Assembly (NCBI RefSeq): GCF_001750725.1
Contig: NZ_CP017279.1
Location: 3,658,001 to 3,722,000, forward strand
Length of the DNA: 64,000 nt
Source of the DNA: Enterobacter ludwigii
Lineage (GTDB): Bacteria; Pseudomonadota; Gammaproteobacteria; Enterobacterales; Enterobacteriaceae
Direction: 5' to 3'
Part shown: in pieces, positions 34,941-43,518 of the stretch
Position numbering within the stretch: the stretch's first letter is position 1
Layout of the letters: every line of letters starts with the position of its first letter
Notes under the pieces: generated by a model
The model's database searches: none
What the model saw: the letters and a program-made list of their open reading frames with translations, nothing else
Told to the model about the DNA's origin: nothing
Position numbers and translations under genes: made by a program

Positions 34941-35168
34941 ATGATTAAAGTCCTTGTTTTCTTTAATGCTGAATCCTGTAAAGTCATGACCGTTCTGGAA
35001 GGTATATCCTCTATCAGGCAGGAATATCCAAACGGTGAAGATACACATCTTCGGATTATGTCTGCAGGTTTTCCTTCCTTAACTGGCGATCATGGCATTG
35101 TTTACGTGGCTACTGACAGGGAGTTAACGTCACAGGAGATATTTGATGCGGCCAGGAAATATTTATAG
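34941..35168 (+). CDS. Small protein of unknown function
   Basis: This 75-residue product, MIKVLVFFNAESCKVMTVLE then IMSAGFPSLTGDHGIVYVAT and LTSQEIFDAARKYL, has an alternating strand-helix plan that could be a small alpha/beta fold. I do not recognise it. ACAGGG lies about ten bases before the ATG and a good terminator follows, both favouring a real gene. Confidence 0.5.
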   Translation: MIKVLVFFNAESCKVMTVLEGISSIRQEYPNGEDTHLRIMSAGFPSLTGDHGIVYVATDRELTSQEIFDAARKYL

Positions 35169-35257
35169 CATTTTTGTTATGCTCTCTGATTCACGTTTAA
35201 TTGCATGCTTACCCTATTTATCAGAATCGAACAAAAAATGAGTTAAAAAAATTTATG

Positions 35258-35283
35258 GCCTGCTAACAGCAGGCTTTTTTTTT
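35258..35283 (+). terminator. Rho-independent terminator
   Basis: GCCTGCT (35258-35264), loop AAC, AGCAGGC (35268-35274), then nine Ts: a textbook terminator for the small gene before it. Confidence 0.85.
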
Positions 35284-35695
35284 ACATTTGAAAAAAATAC
35301 AGGTGTCTATCCCCTGTGTGCCATCTTGCCATTTGTGAAAAAACTTACTAAGCGGCGGCGCTAATTCACTAAATGTCTCTCCTGATTTAAAACTCATCAG
35401 GTATGACTGAAGCAATAAGTTATGAGGGTATAAAAAGGCTCTTCGGATGACTCCTGGCATCATCGTTTTAAGTACCTTTAAAAATGCATGGACATTTCGT
35501 AGGGGTTAGAATTTAGTTCTTGCACATTCTTCTTGATTTTGTCTTGCGATAAGAGATTTATATCAGTAGTCTAAACCTCGTTAATAACAATATGTACCAA
35601 TCGGATTAAAATGCTCAGTAAGAGAAATCGGGTTGATGAGCAACCGTCGATATTGGTATTTGCTGAACAACGAAAAAATTTTTAAAGGTCTCTTT
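35284..35695. other. Gap ahead of the H-NS-like gene
   Basis: No gene is supported. The last 150 bp are AT-rich and probably hold the promoter of the H-NS-like gene, with possible autoregulation by that protein. Confidence 0.4.
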
Positions 35696-36100
35696 ATGTC
35701 AGATGCTCTTACACAGTTAAACAATATCCGTACCTTACGCTCTCAGACTCGTGAAATGTCATTAGATGTGCTGGAAGATATTCTGGAAAAGTTTAAAATT
35801 ATTCTTATAGAACGACGAGAAGAAGAGACATTACGTCTTGCAAATGAAAGTCAGCGCCGCGATAAACTGGAAACACTTCGTCAGATGATGCTTGATGAGG
35901 GTATCGACCCCTCCGAACTTATGGCTGCTATTGGCTCTCCGGGTAAGTCTAAAAGGACGCGCTCCCCCCGCCCGGCGAAGTATCGATATACTGACGAAAC
36001 TGGAGAGTCAAAAACATGGTCAGGTCAGGGGCGAATGCCGAAGCGGATCTCAAATCTGATTGCTGAAGGTGGGGAATTAAAAGATTTTGAAATCAGCTAA
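35696..36100 (+). CDS. H-NS/StpA-family nucleoid protein
   Basis: This 134-residue protein begins MSDALTQLNNIRTLRSQTRE, followed by a coiled oligomerisation region (LEDILEKFKIILIERREEE) and the C-terminal DNA-binding domain AKYRYTDETGESKTWSGQGR, with the minor-groove QGR motif. AAAGG precedes the ATG at 35696; the longer frame upstream is less likely. H-NS family proteins silence AT-rich acquired DNA. Islands often carry such paralogues, which may silence the cargo or spare the host cost. A strong terminator follows. Confidence 0.88.
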   Translation: MSDALTQLNNIRTLRSQTREMSLDVLEDILEKFKIILIERREEETLRLANESQRRDKLETLRQMMLDEGIDPSELMAAIGSPGKSKRTRSPRPAKYRYTDETGESKTWSGQGRMPKRISNLIAEGGELKDFEIS

Positions 36101-36104
36101 AAAA

Positions 36105-36130
36105 AGCCGGGTATAACCCGGCTCTTTTTT
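36105..36130 (+). terminator. Terminator after the H-NS-like gene
   Basis: AGCCGGGT (36105-36112), loop ATA, ACCCGGCT (36116-36123), then CTTTTTT. Confidence 0.88.
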
Positions 36131-36519
36131 GTATAGGCCGCAAGTTGCCTTAGAGAATAGTCGAGAAACATTTAGTTCCGTCGATGTAGCCGAGGCGCTG
36201 TTTAAAATCACAGTGCTGCTTAAGGGACAAACCGGTTATCTTGCAGATCGTTACAGCGAGCGAAAAGAGAGCCATCAGGAGCTTTCATTCCGAGTCAATC
36301 AGGACAAAAAATAACGTATGTTCTTCGTGAATCCATACTGCATGAGCTTAACAACGTCCGTTATTGGCACTCAGCAGACATCTTTTAGTTCTGCGCTGCA
36401 CAATTTCCTTTACGTGTTAATCTAAAATTCCAAATAATTTCAGATAGATATTATCTCCGTGAATCCCTGCCTTCCTGACTGGAAAGCGGGTTTTTTATTT
36501 TTCACGCTGAGACTACTGT
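36131..36519. other. Gap ahead of yfjP with a terminator-like hairpin
   Basis: No supported gene; a 61-codon frame at 36129 lacks a ribosome site. Near 36463-36497 the motif CCTGCCTTCC...GGAAAGCGGG is followed by TTTTTTATTTTT, a terminator-like structure just before yfjP. Confidence 0.45.
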
Positions 36520-37395
36520 ATGAATAAACCTGACGGCCTTCAGGCCTTTGAACAACCGCTCGCGTCGCTTCCGCGCATGCTTCGCCAGCTTATTCTTGAA
36601 CGTATCCAGAACCTGACCCATTACGAGCCGGTGATTGGCATCATGGGCAAAAGTGGTGCTGGTAAATCCTCTCTCTGCAACGAACTTTTCCGGGGCGAGG
36701 TGTCCCCGGTGAGTGACGTGAACGCCTGTACTCGCGACGTACTGCGCTTCCGATTGCGCAGCGGTCGTCACAGTCTGGTGATTGTCGATTTACCGGGGGT
36801 AGGTGAAAACGGACTACGGGATCAAGAATACCGTGCTCTGTACTGTCGTATGCTGCCGGAGCTGGACCTGGTGCTGTGGGTCATTAAGGCCGATGATCGG
36901 GCACTAACCGTGGACGAGCAGTTCTGGCACGGTGTGATGCAACCTTACAGGCAAAAGGTACTGTTTGTGATTAACCAGGCTGACAAAATCGAACCCTGTC
37001 ATGAATGGGATACTCTCACCAGCAAGCCTTCACCGCACCAACTGGGAAATCTTAAAGCGAAGCAGGCTGCAATTATGGCAATGTTTAAACCGCATCATCC
37101 GGTCTGTGTGGTGTCCGCCAGGACTGGATGGGGCATTGAGGATATGGTGGCAAACATGATGTGTTGTCTGCCTGACCGCGCCGCCAGCCCGGTGGTGACA
37201 CAACTGCAAGGGAGACTCTGCACAGAGCCGGTAAAGTCGCAGGCCCGTGACAGTTTCGGTGACGCTGTGGGCCGTGTTTTCGATACGGCTGAGTCATCGT
37301 CATTCCTGCCTGCGCCATTGAAAACGGTGATTCGTAGCGTGCGTGATGCGGTGGTGTCGGTCGCACGGGCCGTCTGGGACTGGATATTCTTCTGA
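36520..37395 (+). CDS. yfjP: YfjP-type GTPase of CP4-like islands
   Basis: This 291-residue GTPase has G1 GIMGKSGAGKSSLCNELF near residue 40, G3 VIVDLPGVGENG near 88 and G4 FVINQADKIE near 148, with an amphipathic C-terminal end (AVVSVARAVWDWIFF) that could touch the membrane. It belongs to the YfjP/YkfA/YeeP group of Era/EngA-like GTPases found in almost every CP4-like element; its cellular role is unsettled. It begins the conserved right-hand block of the island (yfjP, yfjR, yfjQ, ardB, radC, yfjZ, ypjF). Confidence 0.9.
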   Translation: MNKPDGLQAFEQPLASLPRMLRQLILERIQNLTHYEPVIGIMGKSGAGKSSLCNELFRGEVSPVSDVNACTRDVLRFRLRSGRHSLVIVDLPGVGENGLRDQEYRALYCRMLPELDLVLWVIKADDRALTVDEQFWHGVMQPYRQKVLFVINQADKIEPCHEWDTLTSKPSPHQLGNLKAKQAAIMAMFKPHHPVCVVSARTGWGIEDMVANMMCCLPDRAASPVVTQLQGRLCTEPVKSQARDSFGDAVGRVFDTAESSSFLPAPLKTVIRSVRDAVVSVARAVWDWIFF

Positions 37396-37638
37396 TATCG
37401 CAATTTTCTCTGCGAATGATGAACTGGTTGTTAATGATTTGTTGATTGTGGACATGTCCTTTCCAGTGCGTTTTATCATCAATTAAATCAGGCGAAGCAT
37501 CATTGTCTGTCAGACGAGCGCCCACAAGGCTGGACTGCTCATAAAAAATAGTTCCGATGTTGTCCATACCCTGTCCACTCCTTCCTTTAAAGTAATCAGT
37601 ATTAATTCAGAGAGTTAACTTCTCAGGAGAAATCTTTC
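37396..37638. other. Short gap between yfjP and yfjR
   Basis: Nothing beyond a probable promoter for the regulator gene is seen. Confidence 0.35.
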
Positions 37639-38355
37639 ATGACGCTTCAGGAGCGGCGACATGACCGGCTTGCTGTCAGGTTGTCGTTGATTATCAGCCG
37701 CCTGGTGTCCGGTGAAACTCTGTTTATTCGCAAACTGGCAACTGAATTTGGGGTGTCAGAGCGCACGCTGCGTCGTGACTTTCGGGAACGTCTGATGTAT
37801 CTCGACCTGGATTATTACCAGGGGCAGTGCAGTCTGCGCTCGGATATTCACAGTACGCGGCAGGAAATAGATATTCTGACCTTTGCTCACCGCACGGGGC
37901 TGGCCGGGGTTTTCCCTGGCTTTGACCGGCGACTGATCAGCAGCCTGCTGGACTGTGATGATCGACCCTGTCTGGTATGGCATCAGGACAGACCTCATCC
38001 CCCGGCAGGAAAGCTCTGCTTCTACAGGCTGGTCAGAGCTATTTCGGGATGTCAGCGCATCACCGTTCTGACTGAAGGGGAGCGTCATGAGGCCATCGCA
38101 CCTTACCGGCTAATCGCTCTTGACGGTTACTGGTATCTTGTCGCTGAACATAACAGGCAATTACGTGTCTTCCGGCTGGATGAGATTCATCTGGTAAGGC
38201 CATCGCGGGAAACATTTATTCGCAGTGAGCTTCTCTATCAGCTGTCGGAGGACAAACATTTTATCTCTGCCTTACCTCATTTCCGTTTTATTCAGCAGTC
38301 GCTGAATTCATTTTCTCCATCAGAAAGTCGGGGGCAATCCGGACAAACTGATTAG
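37639..38355 (+). CDS. yfjR: YfjR-like DeoR/WYL regulator
   Basis: This 238-residue regulator has a DeoR-type winged helix near residues 25-55 (LFIRKLATEFGVSERTLRRD) and a WYL-type domain (YRLIALDGYWYLVAEHN near 155), which senses ligands such as nucleotides or nucleic acids in related proteins. It matches YfjR of CP4-57 in its N-terminal half (QERRHDRLAVRLSLIISRL). It lies between yfjP and secreted-protein genes and may control the island's right-hand block. Confidence 0.85.
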   Translation: MTLQERRHDRLAVRLSLIISRLVSGETLFIRKLATEFGVSERTLRRDFRERLMYLDLDYYQGQCSLRSDIHSTRQEIDILTFAHRTGLAGVFPGFDRRLISSLLDCDDRPCLVWHQDRPHPPAGKLCFYRLVRAISGCQRITVLTEGERHEAIAPYRLIALDGYWYLVAEHNRQLRVFRLDEIHLVRPSRETFIRSELLYQLSEDKHFISALPHFRFIQQSLNSFSPSESRGQSGQTD

Positions 38356-38390
38356 AGATGGTCTCCACAATTGAATGTAAGGTTAATCTA

Positions 38391-38843
38391 ATGAAAAAAT
38401 TGAAATTAATGTCTTTACTGCCAGTCATGTTTTTTCCCTTACTTATCGCAGGTAATGCTCACGCAGCACGTCCTTATAGCGGGTTCCTGCCTGCGGCAGT
38501 GAATAATAAAAGTGGGAATATATTCTGGTGTGATGCCCACCGACAGGTCAGTAAACTGTGTACAGCGACGGAAGTGGATTCAATGGGATGGTTTATTGTT
38601 GTTCGCTCGAAACCTTCCAGAGATTGTCCGGGGGGAATATGGGGGTGGATCACTCCCAGTAAAGACGATGTGGCAACAGGGTATACCATTACGCCAGGTA
38701 AAGAATTCAATCTCACCATGAAGGATATGTGCAGTCCCGATATGAAAGTAACGTTCCGCCCGAATAAAAAGGACCCTCGTTATGACGATCTTGTCGGGAT
38801 TTATGCCGGGAAAGAAGCGTTTCGCTACAAACAAATAAAATAA
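38391..38843 (+). CDS. Secreted protein of unknown function, 150 residues
   Basis: From MKKLKLMSLLPVMFFPLLIA the protein has a standard Sec signal peptide cleaved after NAHA. The mature part, ARPYSGFLPAAVNNKSGNIF onward, has four cysteines (WCDAHR, KLCTATE, RDCPGG, DMCSPD) that could form two disulfides in the periplasm. AAGG precedes this ATG; the longer upstream frame would bury the signal. No family is recognised. It is paired with another secreted protein 71 bp downstream. Confidence 0.65.
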   Translation: MKKLKLMSLLPVMFFPLLIAGNAHAARPYSGFLPAAVNNKSGNIFWCDAHRQVSKLCTATEVDSMGWFIVVRSKPSRDCPGGIWGWITPSKDDVATGYTITPGKEFNLTMKDMCSPDMKVTFRPNKKDPRYDDLVGIYAGKEAFRYKQIK

Positions 38844-38914
38844 TCCAACTGTTTTTTCATTACTTTATTGTTTTAAACAACAAAAGCTTTATTACATGAT
38901 TTGAGGACAACATT

Positions 38915-39388
38915 ATGCGACTGCCTTACGTAATATTTACATTAGCTATGCTGGCTTCTGTATCAACAGCACAGGCTATTCCCAATATGTGGACGAGTGG
39001 TTTTGGGATGGGCGTGACCGAATATATCATTACCAGCCCGGAGAAGGTGGTGTTTAATCTGAACTGTACTGGCAATCCGGATGCGCAGAATATTCTGCAA
39101 CACGGTGTTGATCTCACTCTGCCTGATGGAACATCAGTAAGTTCTCATGACGACGGGACGGAAATAACGGTGGTCATGGATAACAGTCAGTTCTCATTAC
39201 CTTCATCCCTCGGCTGGAGGAATGGCGATAATGCCTGGGTGTCATTTATTGACGCACTGGGGCAGGCAGCAAATTTCGATGTTTATGTCAGCGATAAAAA
39301 AGTAGGCACTTTCAGTCCGGGTCTGAAGAATACGCAAAAAGAGCTGTCTGACCTCAGTGAGTGCCGGACCACACACTACAGCGATTAG
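38915..39388 (+). CDS. Secreted protein of unknown function, 157 residues
   Basis: MRLPYVIFTLAMLASVSTAQA is a clean Sec signal peptide. The mature chain is beta-rich (VTEYIITSPEKVVFNLNCTG; VDLTLPDGTSVSSHDDGTEI) with two cysteines (LNCTG and SECRT). Length and position recall yfjT of CP4-57, but I am not certain. GAGGACA precedes the ATG and a strong terminator follows. With its neighbour it forms a two-gene exported pair inside the island's conserved block. Confidence 0.65.
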   Translation: MRLPYVIFTLAMLASVSTAQAIPNMWTSGFGMGVTEYIITSPEKVVFNLNCTGNPDAQNILQHGVDLTLPDGTSVSSHDDGTEITVVMDNSQFSLPSSLGWRNGDNAWVSFIDALGQAANFDVYVSDKKVGTFSPGLKNTQKELSDLSECRTTHYSD

Positions 39389-39442
39389 TTAATTACATTT
39401 CAGTCCTCTCCACCTCGCAACACACCAGCACCAGATAGCAAC

Positions 39443-39475
39443 AGGCCATGCTCCTTCGGGAACATGGCCTTTTTG
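39443..39475 (+). terminator. Terminator after the secreted-protein pair
   Basis: AGGCCATG (39443-39450) pairs with CATGGCCT (39463-39470), with an inner TCC-TTCG-GGA tip, then TTTTTGTTTTT. Confidence 0.85.
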
Positions 39476-39507
39476 TTTTTATTTCATTATCAGATAAGGA
39501 GTTAGCT

Positions 39508-40329
39508 ATGCGATTAGCCAGCCGCTTTGGTCGTATAAACCAGATACGCCGTGACCGGCCTCTGACCCACGAAGAGCTGATGAGTCATGTCCCCAGTGTG
39601 TTCGGGAGTGACAAGCATGAATCTCGTTCAGACAGGTACACCTACATCCCGACCATTACCATCCTCGAAAGCCTGCAGCGCGAAGGTTTTGAGCCGTTCT
39701 TTGCCTGCCAGACAAAGGTTCGCGACCAGAGCAAGCGGGAACACACCAAACACATGCTTCGCCTGCGTCGTGCCGGTCAACTGACCGGACATCAGGTGCC
39801 GGAAATCATTTTGCTCAACAGCCATGACGGCTCATCAAGCTACCAGATGCTGCCGGGGCTGTTTCGAGGCGTCTGTACCAACGGCCTGGTCTGCGGTCAG
39901 TCATTCGGAGAAGTGCGGGTACCGCATAAAGGGAATGTCGTCGAGAAGGTGATTGAAGGGGCTTACGAAGTGCTCGGTGTGTTTGACCGGGTTGAGGAGA
40001 AGCGCGATGCAATGCAGTCACTGGCACTGCCAGAACCAGCCCGTAACGCCCTGGCGAATGCCGCGCTGAAGTATCGCTTTGGTGAAGACCACCAGCCGGT
40101 CACGGTATCGCAGTTACTGACCCCTCGTCGCCGGGAGGACTACAGCGATGACCTGTGGACCGTATACCAGCGCGTGCAGGAGAACCTGATGAAAGGTGGA
40201 TTGTCAGGGCGAACCGCTCAGGGGAAAAGCAGCCGCACCCGTGCTGTTACCGGTATTGATGGCGATGTGAAGCTCAATCGCGCCCTGTGGGTAATGGCAG
40301 AAAACATGCTCGATTTTTTCGGGCGTTAA
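39508..40329 (+). CDS. yfjQ: YfjQ-type DUF932 protein
   Basis: This 273-residue protein, MRLASRFGRINQIRRDRPLT onward, agrees almost residue by residue with remembered YfjQ (same length), including SYQMLPGLFRGVCTNGLVCG and GIDGDVKLNRALWVMAENML. DUF932 proteins are phage/plasmid-associated and their role is not known. AAGGAGTTAGCT directly before ATG 39508 rejects the longer frame starting at 39448, which would run through the terminator hairpin. Confidence 0.92.
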   Translation: MRLASRFGRINQIRRDRPLTHEELMSHVPSVFGSDKHESRSDRYTYIPTITILESLQREGFEPFFACQTKVRDQSKREHTKHMLRLRRAGQLTGHQVPEIILLNSHDGSSSYQMLPGLFRGVCTNGLVCGQSFGEVRVPHKGNVVEKVIEGAYEVLGVFDRVEEKRDAMQSLALPEPARNALANAALKYRFGEDHQPVTVSQLLTPRRREDYSDDLWTVYQRVQENLMKGGLSGRTAQGKSSRTRAVTGIDGDVKLNRALWVMAENMLDFFGR

Positions 40330-40359
40330 ACAACAGTTCCGGCATAAGGAGATAGTTTA

Positions 40360-40803
40360 ATGAATACACATAACCTTCAGTTCGCTGAGCAGGCAGCAAT
40401 TACTGCCTCAGTCGTCCCTGACGAGTTACGAATTGGTTTCTGGCCGCAGCACTTTGGCTCTATCCCGCAATGGATAACGCTTGAGCCTCAAATCTTTGCC
40501 TGGATGGACCGCCTGTGTATCGATTATCACGGCGGTATCTGGAACTTTTCGACGCTCAGTAACGGTGGCGCTTTTATGGCTCCCGAGTCAGAGCAAGATG
40601 AGAAGTGGACATTGTTCAACAGCATGAACGGCAATGGCGCAGAGCTTACCAGTGAAGCAGCAGGGATAGTCGCCTGCCTGATGGCATACAGCCACCATGC
40701 CTGTCGTACCGAATGCGACACGATGACTGAGCATTATTATCGCTTACGCGACTACGCGCTGAACCATCCGGAGTGCAGCGACATTATGCATCTTATCGAC
40801 TGA
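40360..40803 (+). CDS. yfjX: ArdB/KlcA-family antirestriction protein
   Basis: This 147-residue protein has the antirestriction family core: MDRLCIDYHGGIWNFSTLSN, then GGAFMAPE and a C-terminal helix. ArdB/KlcA proteins relieve type I restriction without being DNA mimics. It lies between yfjQ and radC exactly as in CP4-57-like elements. It would help the island enter or survive in hosts with restriction systems, two of which (Mrr and HNH type) are encoded next door. Confidence 0.88.
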   Translation: MNTHNLQFAEQAAITASVVPDELRIGFWPQHFGSIPQWITLEPQIFAWMDRLCIDYHGGIWNFSTLSNGGAFMAPESEQDEKWTLFNSMNGNGAELTSEAAGIVACLMAYSHHACRTECDTMTEHYYRLRDYALNHPECSDIMHLID

Positions 40804-40815
40804 GGAATACCTGAC

Positions 40816-41358
40816 ATGAATACCGCATTATCCCCGGTGTCATTACAGCCTGAACTTTTCCAACTGACGGTTATGGCCCAGCATGGTTTCCTGCTCCCCG
40901 CGACCTCCGGATTGACACCCTATGCCCAACGGACCATCCGCCGCGCTATCAACCTGCTGGATAAATATCTGCGCCAGCCTGGCATATCCTTTACCTCAAG
41001 TACGGCAGCACGTGACTGGCTTCGGTTACATCTGGCAGGACAAGAACGGGAAGTGTTTATGGTGCTCTATCTTGATAACCAGCACCGTTTATTGGAGAGT
41101 GAAACGCTATTTGCCGGTTCGATTAACCATGTCCAGGTCCATCCTCGAGAGGTAGTGAAGTCAGCGCTTCGCTTCAATGCTGCAGCTGTTGTGCTGGCGC
41201 ATAACCATCCATCCGGTGATCCGGAGCCCAGTCAATGTGACCGCAACATTACGGGCAGGCTTGAAGAAGCGCTGGCACTGGTTGATGTGAACATACTCGA
41301 TCATCTGGTTGTCGGTTCAGATGGCATTGTGTCGTTTGCAGAGCGAGGCTGGATATGA
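40816..41358 (+). CDS. yfjY: RadC-like JAB/MPN-domain protein (YfjY group)
   Basis: This 180-residue protein has the JAMM metal site AHNHPSGDPEPSQCD near residue 134 and ends HLVVGSDGIVSFAERGWI, the RadC family C-terminus. It lacks the helix-hairpin-helix of full-length RadC, as usual for YfjY/YkfG/YeeS. GAGGAAT supports ATG 40816; a shorter start at Met20 would give the more usual 160 residues. Its function, despite the name, is not established DNA repair. Confidence 0.88.
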   Translation: MNTALSPVSLQPELFQLTVMAQHGFLLPATSGLTPYAQRTIRRAINLLDKYLRQPGISFTSSTAARDWLRLHLAGQEREVFMVLYLDNQHRLLESETLFAGSINHVQVHPREVVKSALRFNAAAVVLAHNHPSGDPEPSQCDRNITGRLEEALALVDVNILDHLVVGSDGIVSFAERGWI

Positions 41359-41368
41359 GGGCACTTCA

Positions 41369-41710
41369 ATGAAATCTACTGATTCAGAGAACGATTCATT
41401 TCTCAAGTGGAGTCTGAATCGTAATGTGACACCTTGCTTTGGCGCTCGTCTGGTACAGGAGGGAAACCGACTGCACTATCTGGCTGACCGGGCCAGTATC
41501 ACCGGTAAGTTCAGCGAAGCAGAATGTCTTAAGCTGGATTTGGCATTCCCGCATTTTATCAGCCAGATGGAATCGATGCTGACTACTGGTGAAATAAATC
41601 CTCGCCATGCCCACTGTGTCACCCTGTACCACAATGGTTTCACCTGCGAAGCCGATACCCTTGGCAGTTGCGGCTACGTATACATCGCCGTTTACCCCAC
41701 TCATTGTTAA
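41369..41710 (+). CDS. yfjZ: YfjZ/YeeU-family type IV antitoxin
   Basis: This 113-residue protein, from [20 protein letters not shown], carries [20 protein letters not shown] and [11 protein letters not shown], nearly identical to YfjZ. YeeU-type antitoxins do not bind their toxin but stabilise MreB and FtsZ bundling, countering CbtA. GAGGG lies just before ATG 41369, 10 bp after radC. It is paired with the toxin gene 20 bp downstream. Confidence 0.92.
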   Translation: MKSTDSENDSFLKWSLNRNVTPCFGARLVQEGNRLHYLADRASITGKFSEAECLKLDLAFPHFISQMESMLTTGEINPRHAHCVTLYHNGFTCEADTLGSCGYVYIAVYPTHC

Positions 41711-41730
41711 CTACTTTCACAAGAGCAAAT

Positions 41731-42072
41731 ATGAAAACTCTACCTGCAACAACTCCGCAGGCGGCGACGCTATGTCTGTCGCCTGTGGCAGTCTGGCAAA
41801 TGCTGCTTGCTCGCCTGCTGGAACAACATTATGGCCTGACGCTAAACGACACGCCGTTCAGTGATGAAAAGGTAATTCAGGAACATATCGATGCCGGTAT
41901 ATCTTTGGCCGATGCCGTTAATTTTCTGGTAGAAAAGTACGGGCTGGTTCGTATTGATCGCAGGGGATTCGACTGGCTAGAACAGTCCCCATATCTGCGG
42001 GCAGTCGATATTCTGCGGGCGCGACAGGCAACTGGTTTATTGAAAAGAAATCGTATTAGCGCGGCACGGTGA
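41731..42072 (+). CDS. ypjF: YpjF/CbtA-family cytoskeleton-targeting toxin
   Basis: This 113-residue toxin has [20 protein letters not shown], then [20 protein letters not shown] and a C-terminal [12 protein letters not shown], as in YpjF and CbtA (YeeV). These toxins bind FtsZ and MreB, block polymerisation and make cells round up. The gene is intact and paired with its antitoxin, so the module is probably active and may help maintain the island. Confidence 0.92.
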   Translation: MKTLPATTPQAATLCLSPVAVWQMLLARLLEQHYGLTLNDTPFSDEKVIQEHIDAGISLADAVNFLVEKYGLVRIDRRGFDWLEQSPYLRAVDILRARQATGLLKRNRISAAR

Positions 42073-42132
42073 ACATTGGGAATAGCCTTCCTGATTCACA
42101 CTGCAGCTTTCCTTACTTATTTACTCATTCCA

Positions 42133-42164
42133 AAAAGCACCTGCCGATGCTGGTTGGTGCTTTT
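42133..42164 (+). terminator. Terminator after the toxin gene
   Basis: AAAAGCACC (42133-42141) and GGTGCTTTT (42156-42164) form a 9-bp stem ending in Ts, closing the radC-yfjZ-ypjF transcript. Confidence 0.75.
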
Positions 42165-42184
42165 ACTTATATGGACGAGATATC

Positions 42185-42304
42185 ATGCAAATAGAAGCTG
42201 TAATTTTTACTGGGCACATTATCGCAAGTACAATCCGGGAATGCTGGGCCGTCGTTGTTGATGGTTTTGACGCATGCGGCGAACAAGCTTATGATCCAGC
42301 TTAA
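42185..42304 (+). CDS. Possible 39-residue ORF
   Basis: A short frame starts MQIEAVIFTGHIIASTIREC after GGACGAG and ends just before the nuclease gene. CP4-like islands often have small DUF-type genes here; it may instead be a degraded remnant. There is no family support. Confidence 0.25.
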   Translation: MQIEAVIFTGHIIASTIRECWAVVVDGFDACGEQAYDPA

Positions 42305-42330
42305 TTTCTTTTCCTCATGAAGGGACGGGT

Positions 42331-43338
42331 ATGGGCAACAGAATGTGGATGATCCGCGGTGACGGCGGCAAGCTCTATGACGATTTTCGCGATAAGCAAA
42401 TTGTAGGCATCGGTTGGTCTCAGCTGGCTCCATTAGTCAAACCCGGCCTGTCCCGAGCTCAGTTACTCGCCTTATACCAGGAGGCAGATCCATTAGCAAA
42501 ACTGGGAACTGCGCGTTCTGGTGCATCGCAGGTCTGGCGTTTTGTGAACGAAATCCAAAAGGGTGATTGGGTTATTACCTATTCGCCAGCCAACCGTACT
42601 TATTTGCTAGGCAAAGTTACTTCAGATTTCCAATATCATCCTGAATGGGTGGAAGAGGGGATGGGAATCGCTCGACAGGTTAAATGGAATACTCAAGAAA
42701 TTGATCGCGATCGACTGTCTGTTGCTACCAAGAATACATTGGGTTCTACGCTGACGGTTTTCCAGCTTCCAGAATATGCGCTAGAAGAGCTTTTGCAGGA
42801 TAAGAAACCCACTGTAGATGTGATTACACAGAATCCAATTGCGATGGATGAAGATGAGGTCGTTTCTGATCCGCTTCGCGATGTGGAGTCGTTGGCGCGT
42901 GAAGGTATTAAAGATCGAGTTAATGGACTCGATCCGAAGGAGATGGAGTATCTGGTTGCAGGAGTTTTACGCAGCATGGGATATAAAACACAGGTGTCTC
43001 CTGTGGGTCCAGATCGTGGGAAGGATATCATCGCATCACCTGATGGATTTGGATTTGAGAATCCACGTATCGTCGTTGAGGTAAAACATCGCAGGGAGCA
43101 AATGGGGAGTCAGCAGATTCGCAGCTTTATCGGCGGTCGCCATAAAGACGATCGCGGGCTTTATGTCAGTACGGGGGGCTTTACGAAAGATGCTCGCTAT
43201 GAAGCCGATCGTTCGACGATACCTCTGACGCTCTGGACGCTTGATGATCTCGTCCGTGCGCTTATTGAGAACTATGAGCAAGTCGATATCGAGACCAAAC
43301 TTTTGGTCCCTCTGAAGAAAACTTTCCTTCCTGCCTGA
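42331..43338 (+). CDS. Mrr-type restriction endonuclease
   Basis: This 335-residue protein has an N-terminal domain (GGKLYDDFRDKQIVGIGWSQ; KGDWVITYSP) of the kind that reads modified bases or binds nucleic acid in EVE/PUA-like Mrr proteins. Its C-terminal Mrr catalytic domain is of PD-(D/E)xK type: SPVGPDRGKDIIASP (Asp about 232), then VVEVKHRREQMGSQQIRSFI (Glu and Lys about 250). Such enzymes cut DNA carrying foreign methylation. AAGGGACGGGT precedes the ATG. It is the last gene before the leuX-like junction, and so is island cargo at the attachment end. Confidence 0.85.
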   Translation: MGNRMWMIRGDGGKLYDDFRDKQIVGIGWSQLAPLVKPGLSRAQLLALYQEADPLAKLGTARSGASQVWRFVNEIQKGDWVITYSPANRTYLLGKVTSDFQYHPEWVEEGMGIARQVKWNTQEIDRDRLSVATKNTLGSTLTVFQLPEYALEELLQDKKPTVDVITQNPIAMDEDEVVSDPLRDVESLAREGIKDRVNGLDPKEMEYLVAGVLRSMGYKTQVSPVGPDRGKDIIASPDGFGFENPRIVVEVKHRREQMGSQQIRSFIGGRHKDDRGLYVSTGGFTKDARYEADRSTIPLTLWTLDDLVRALIENYEQVDIETKLLVPLKKTFLPA

Positions 43339-43498
43339 ATCTTGCTTTGATAGCCATATCGGTGTTCTACTGGTATGGCTTTATAACCACTTGCAATGTC
43401 TATTTTTCGTACGGATTTTAACTTGTGGGTACAAGTGCGGGTATAACTATTTATTCCTGTTTATAAACAATATTGATATCAGTCTAATAGGTGTGCAA

Positions 43499-43515
43499 TT
43501 CGAGTCCGGCCTTCG
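43499..43515. repeat. Attachment-site remnant matching the 3' end of tRNA-Leu (leuX)
   Basis: TTCGAGTCCGGCCTTCG equals the T-loop to acceptor part of the enterobacterial leuX tRNA, followed by CACTCA instead of the genuine GCACCA. No tRNA lies upstream in the window, so this is the far end (att copy) of an element integrated at leuX. It falls between the Mrr gene and the HNH gene and marks the right border of the island. Confidence 0.75.
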
Positions 43516-43518
43516 CAC

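Noticed and set aside
36129..36314. 61-codon frame after the H-NS-like gene
   Set aside because: It begins inside the T-run of the terminator and has no ribosome site or recognised product.
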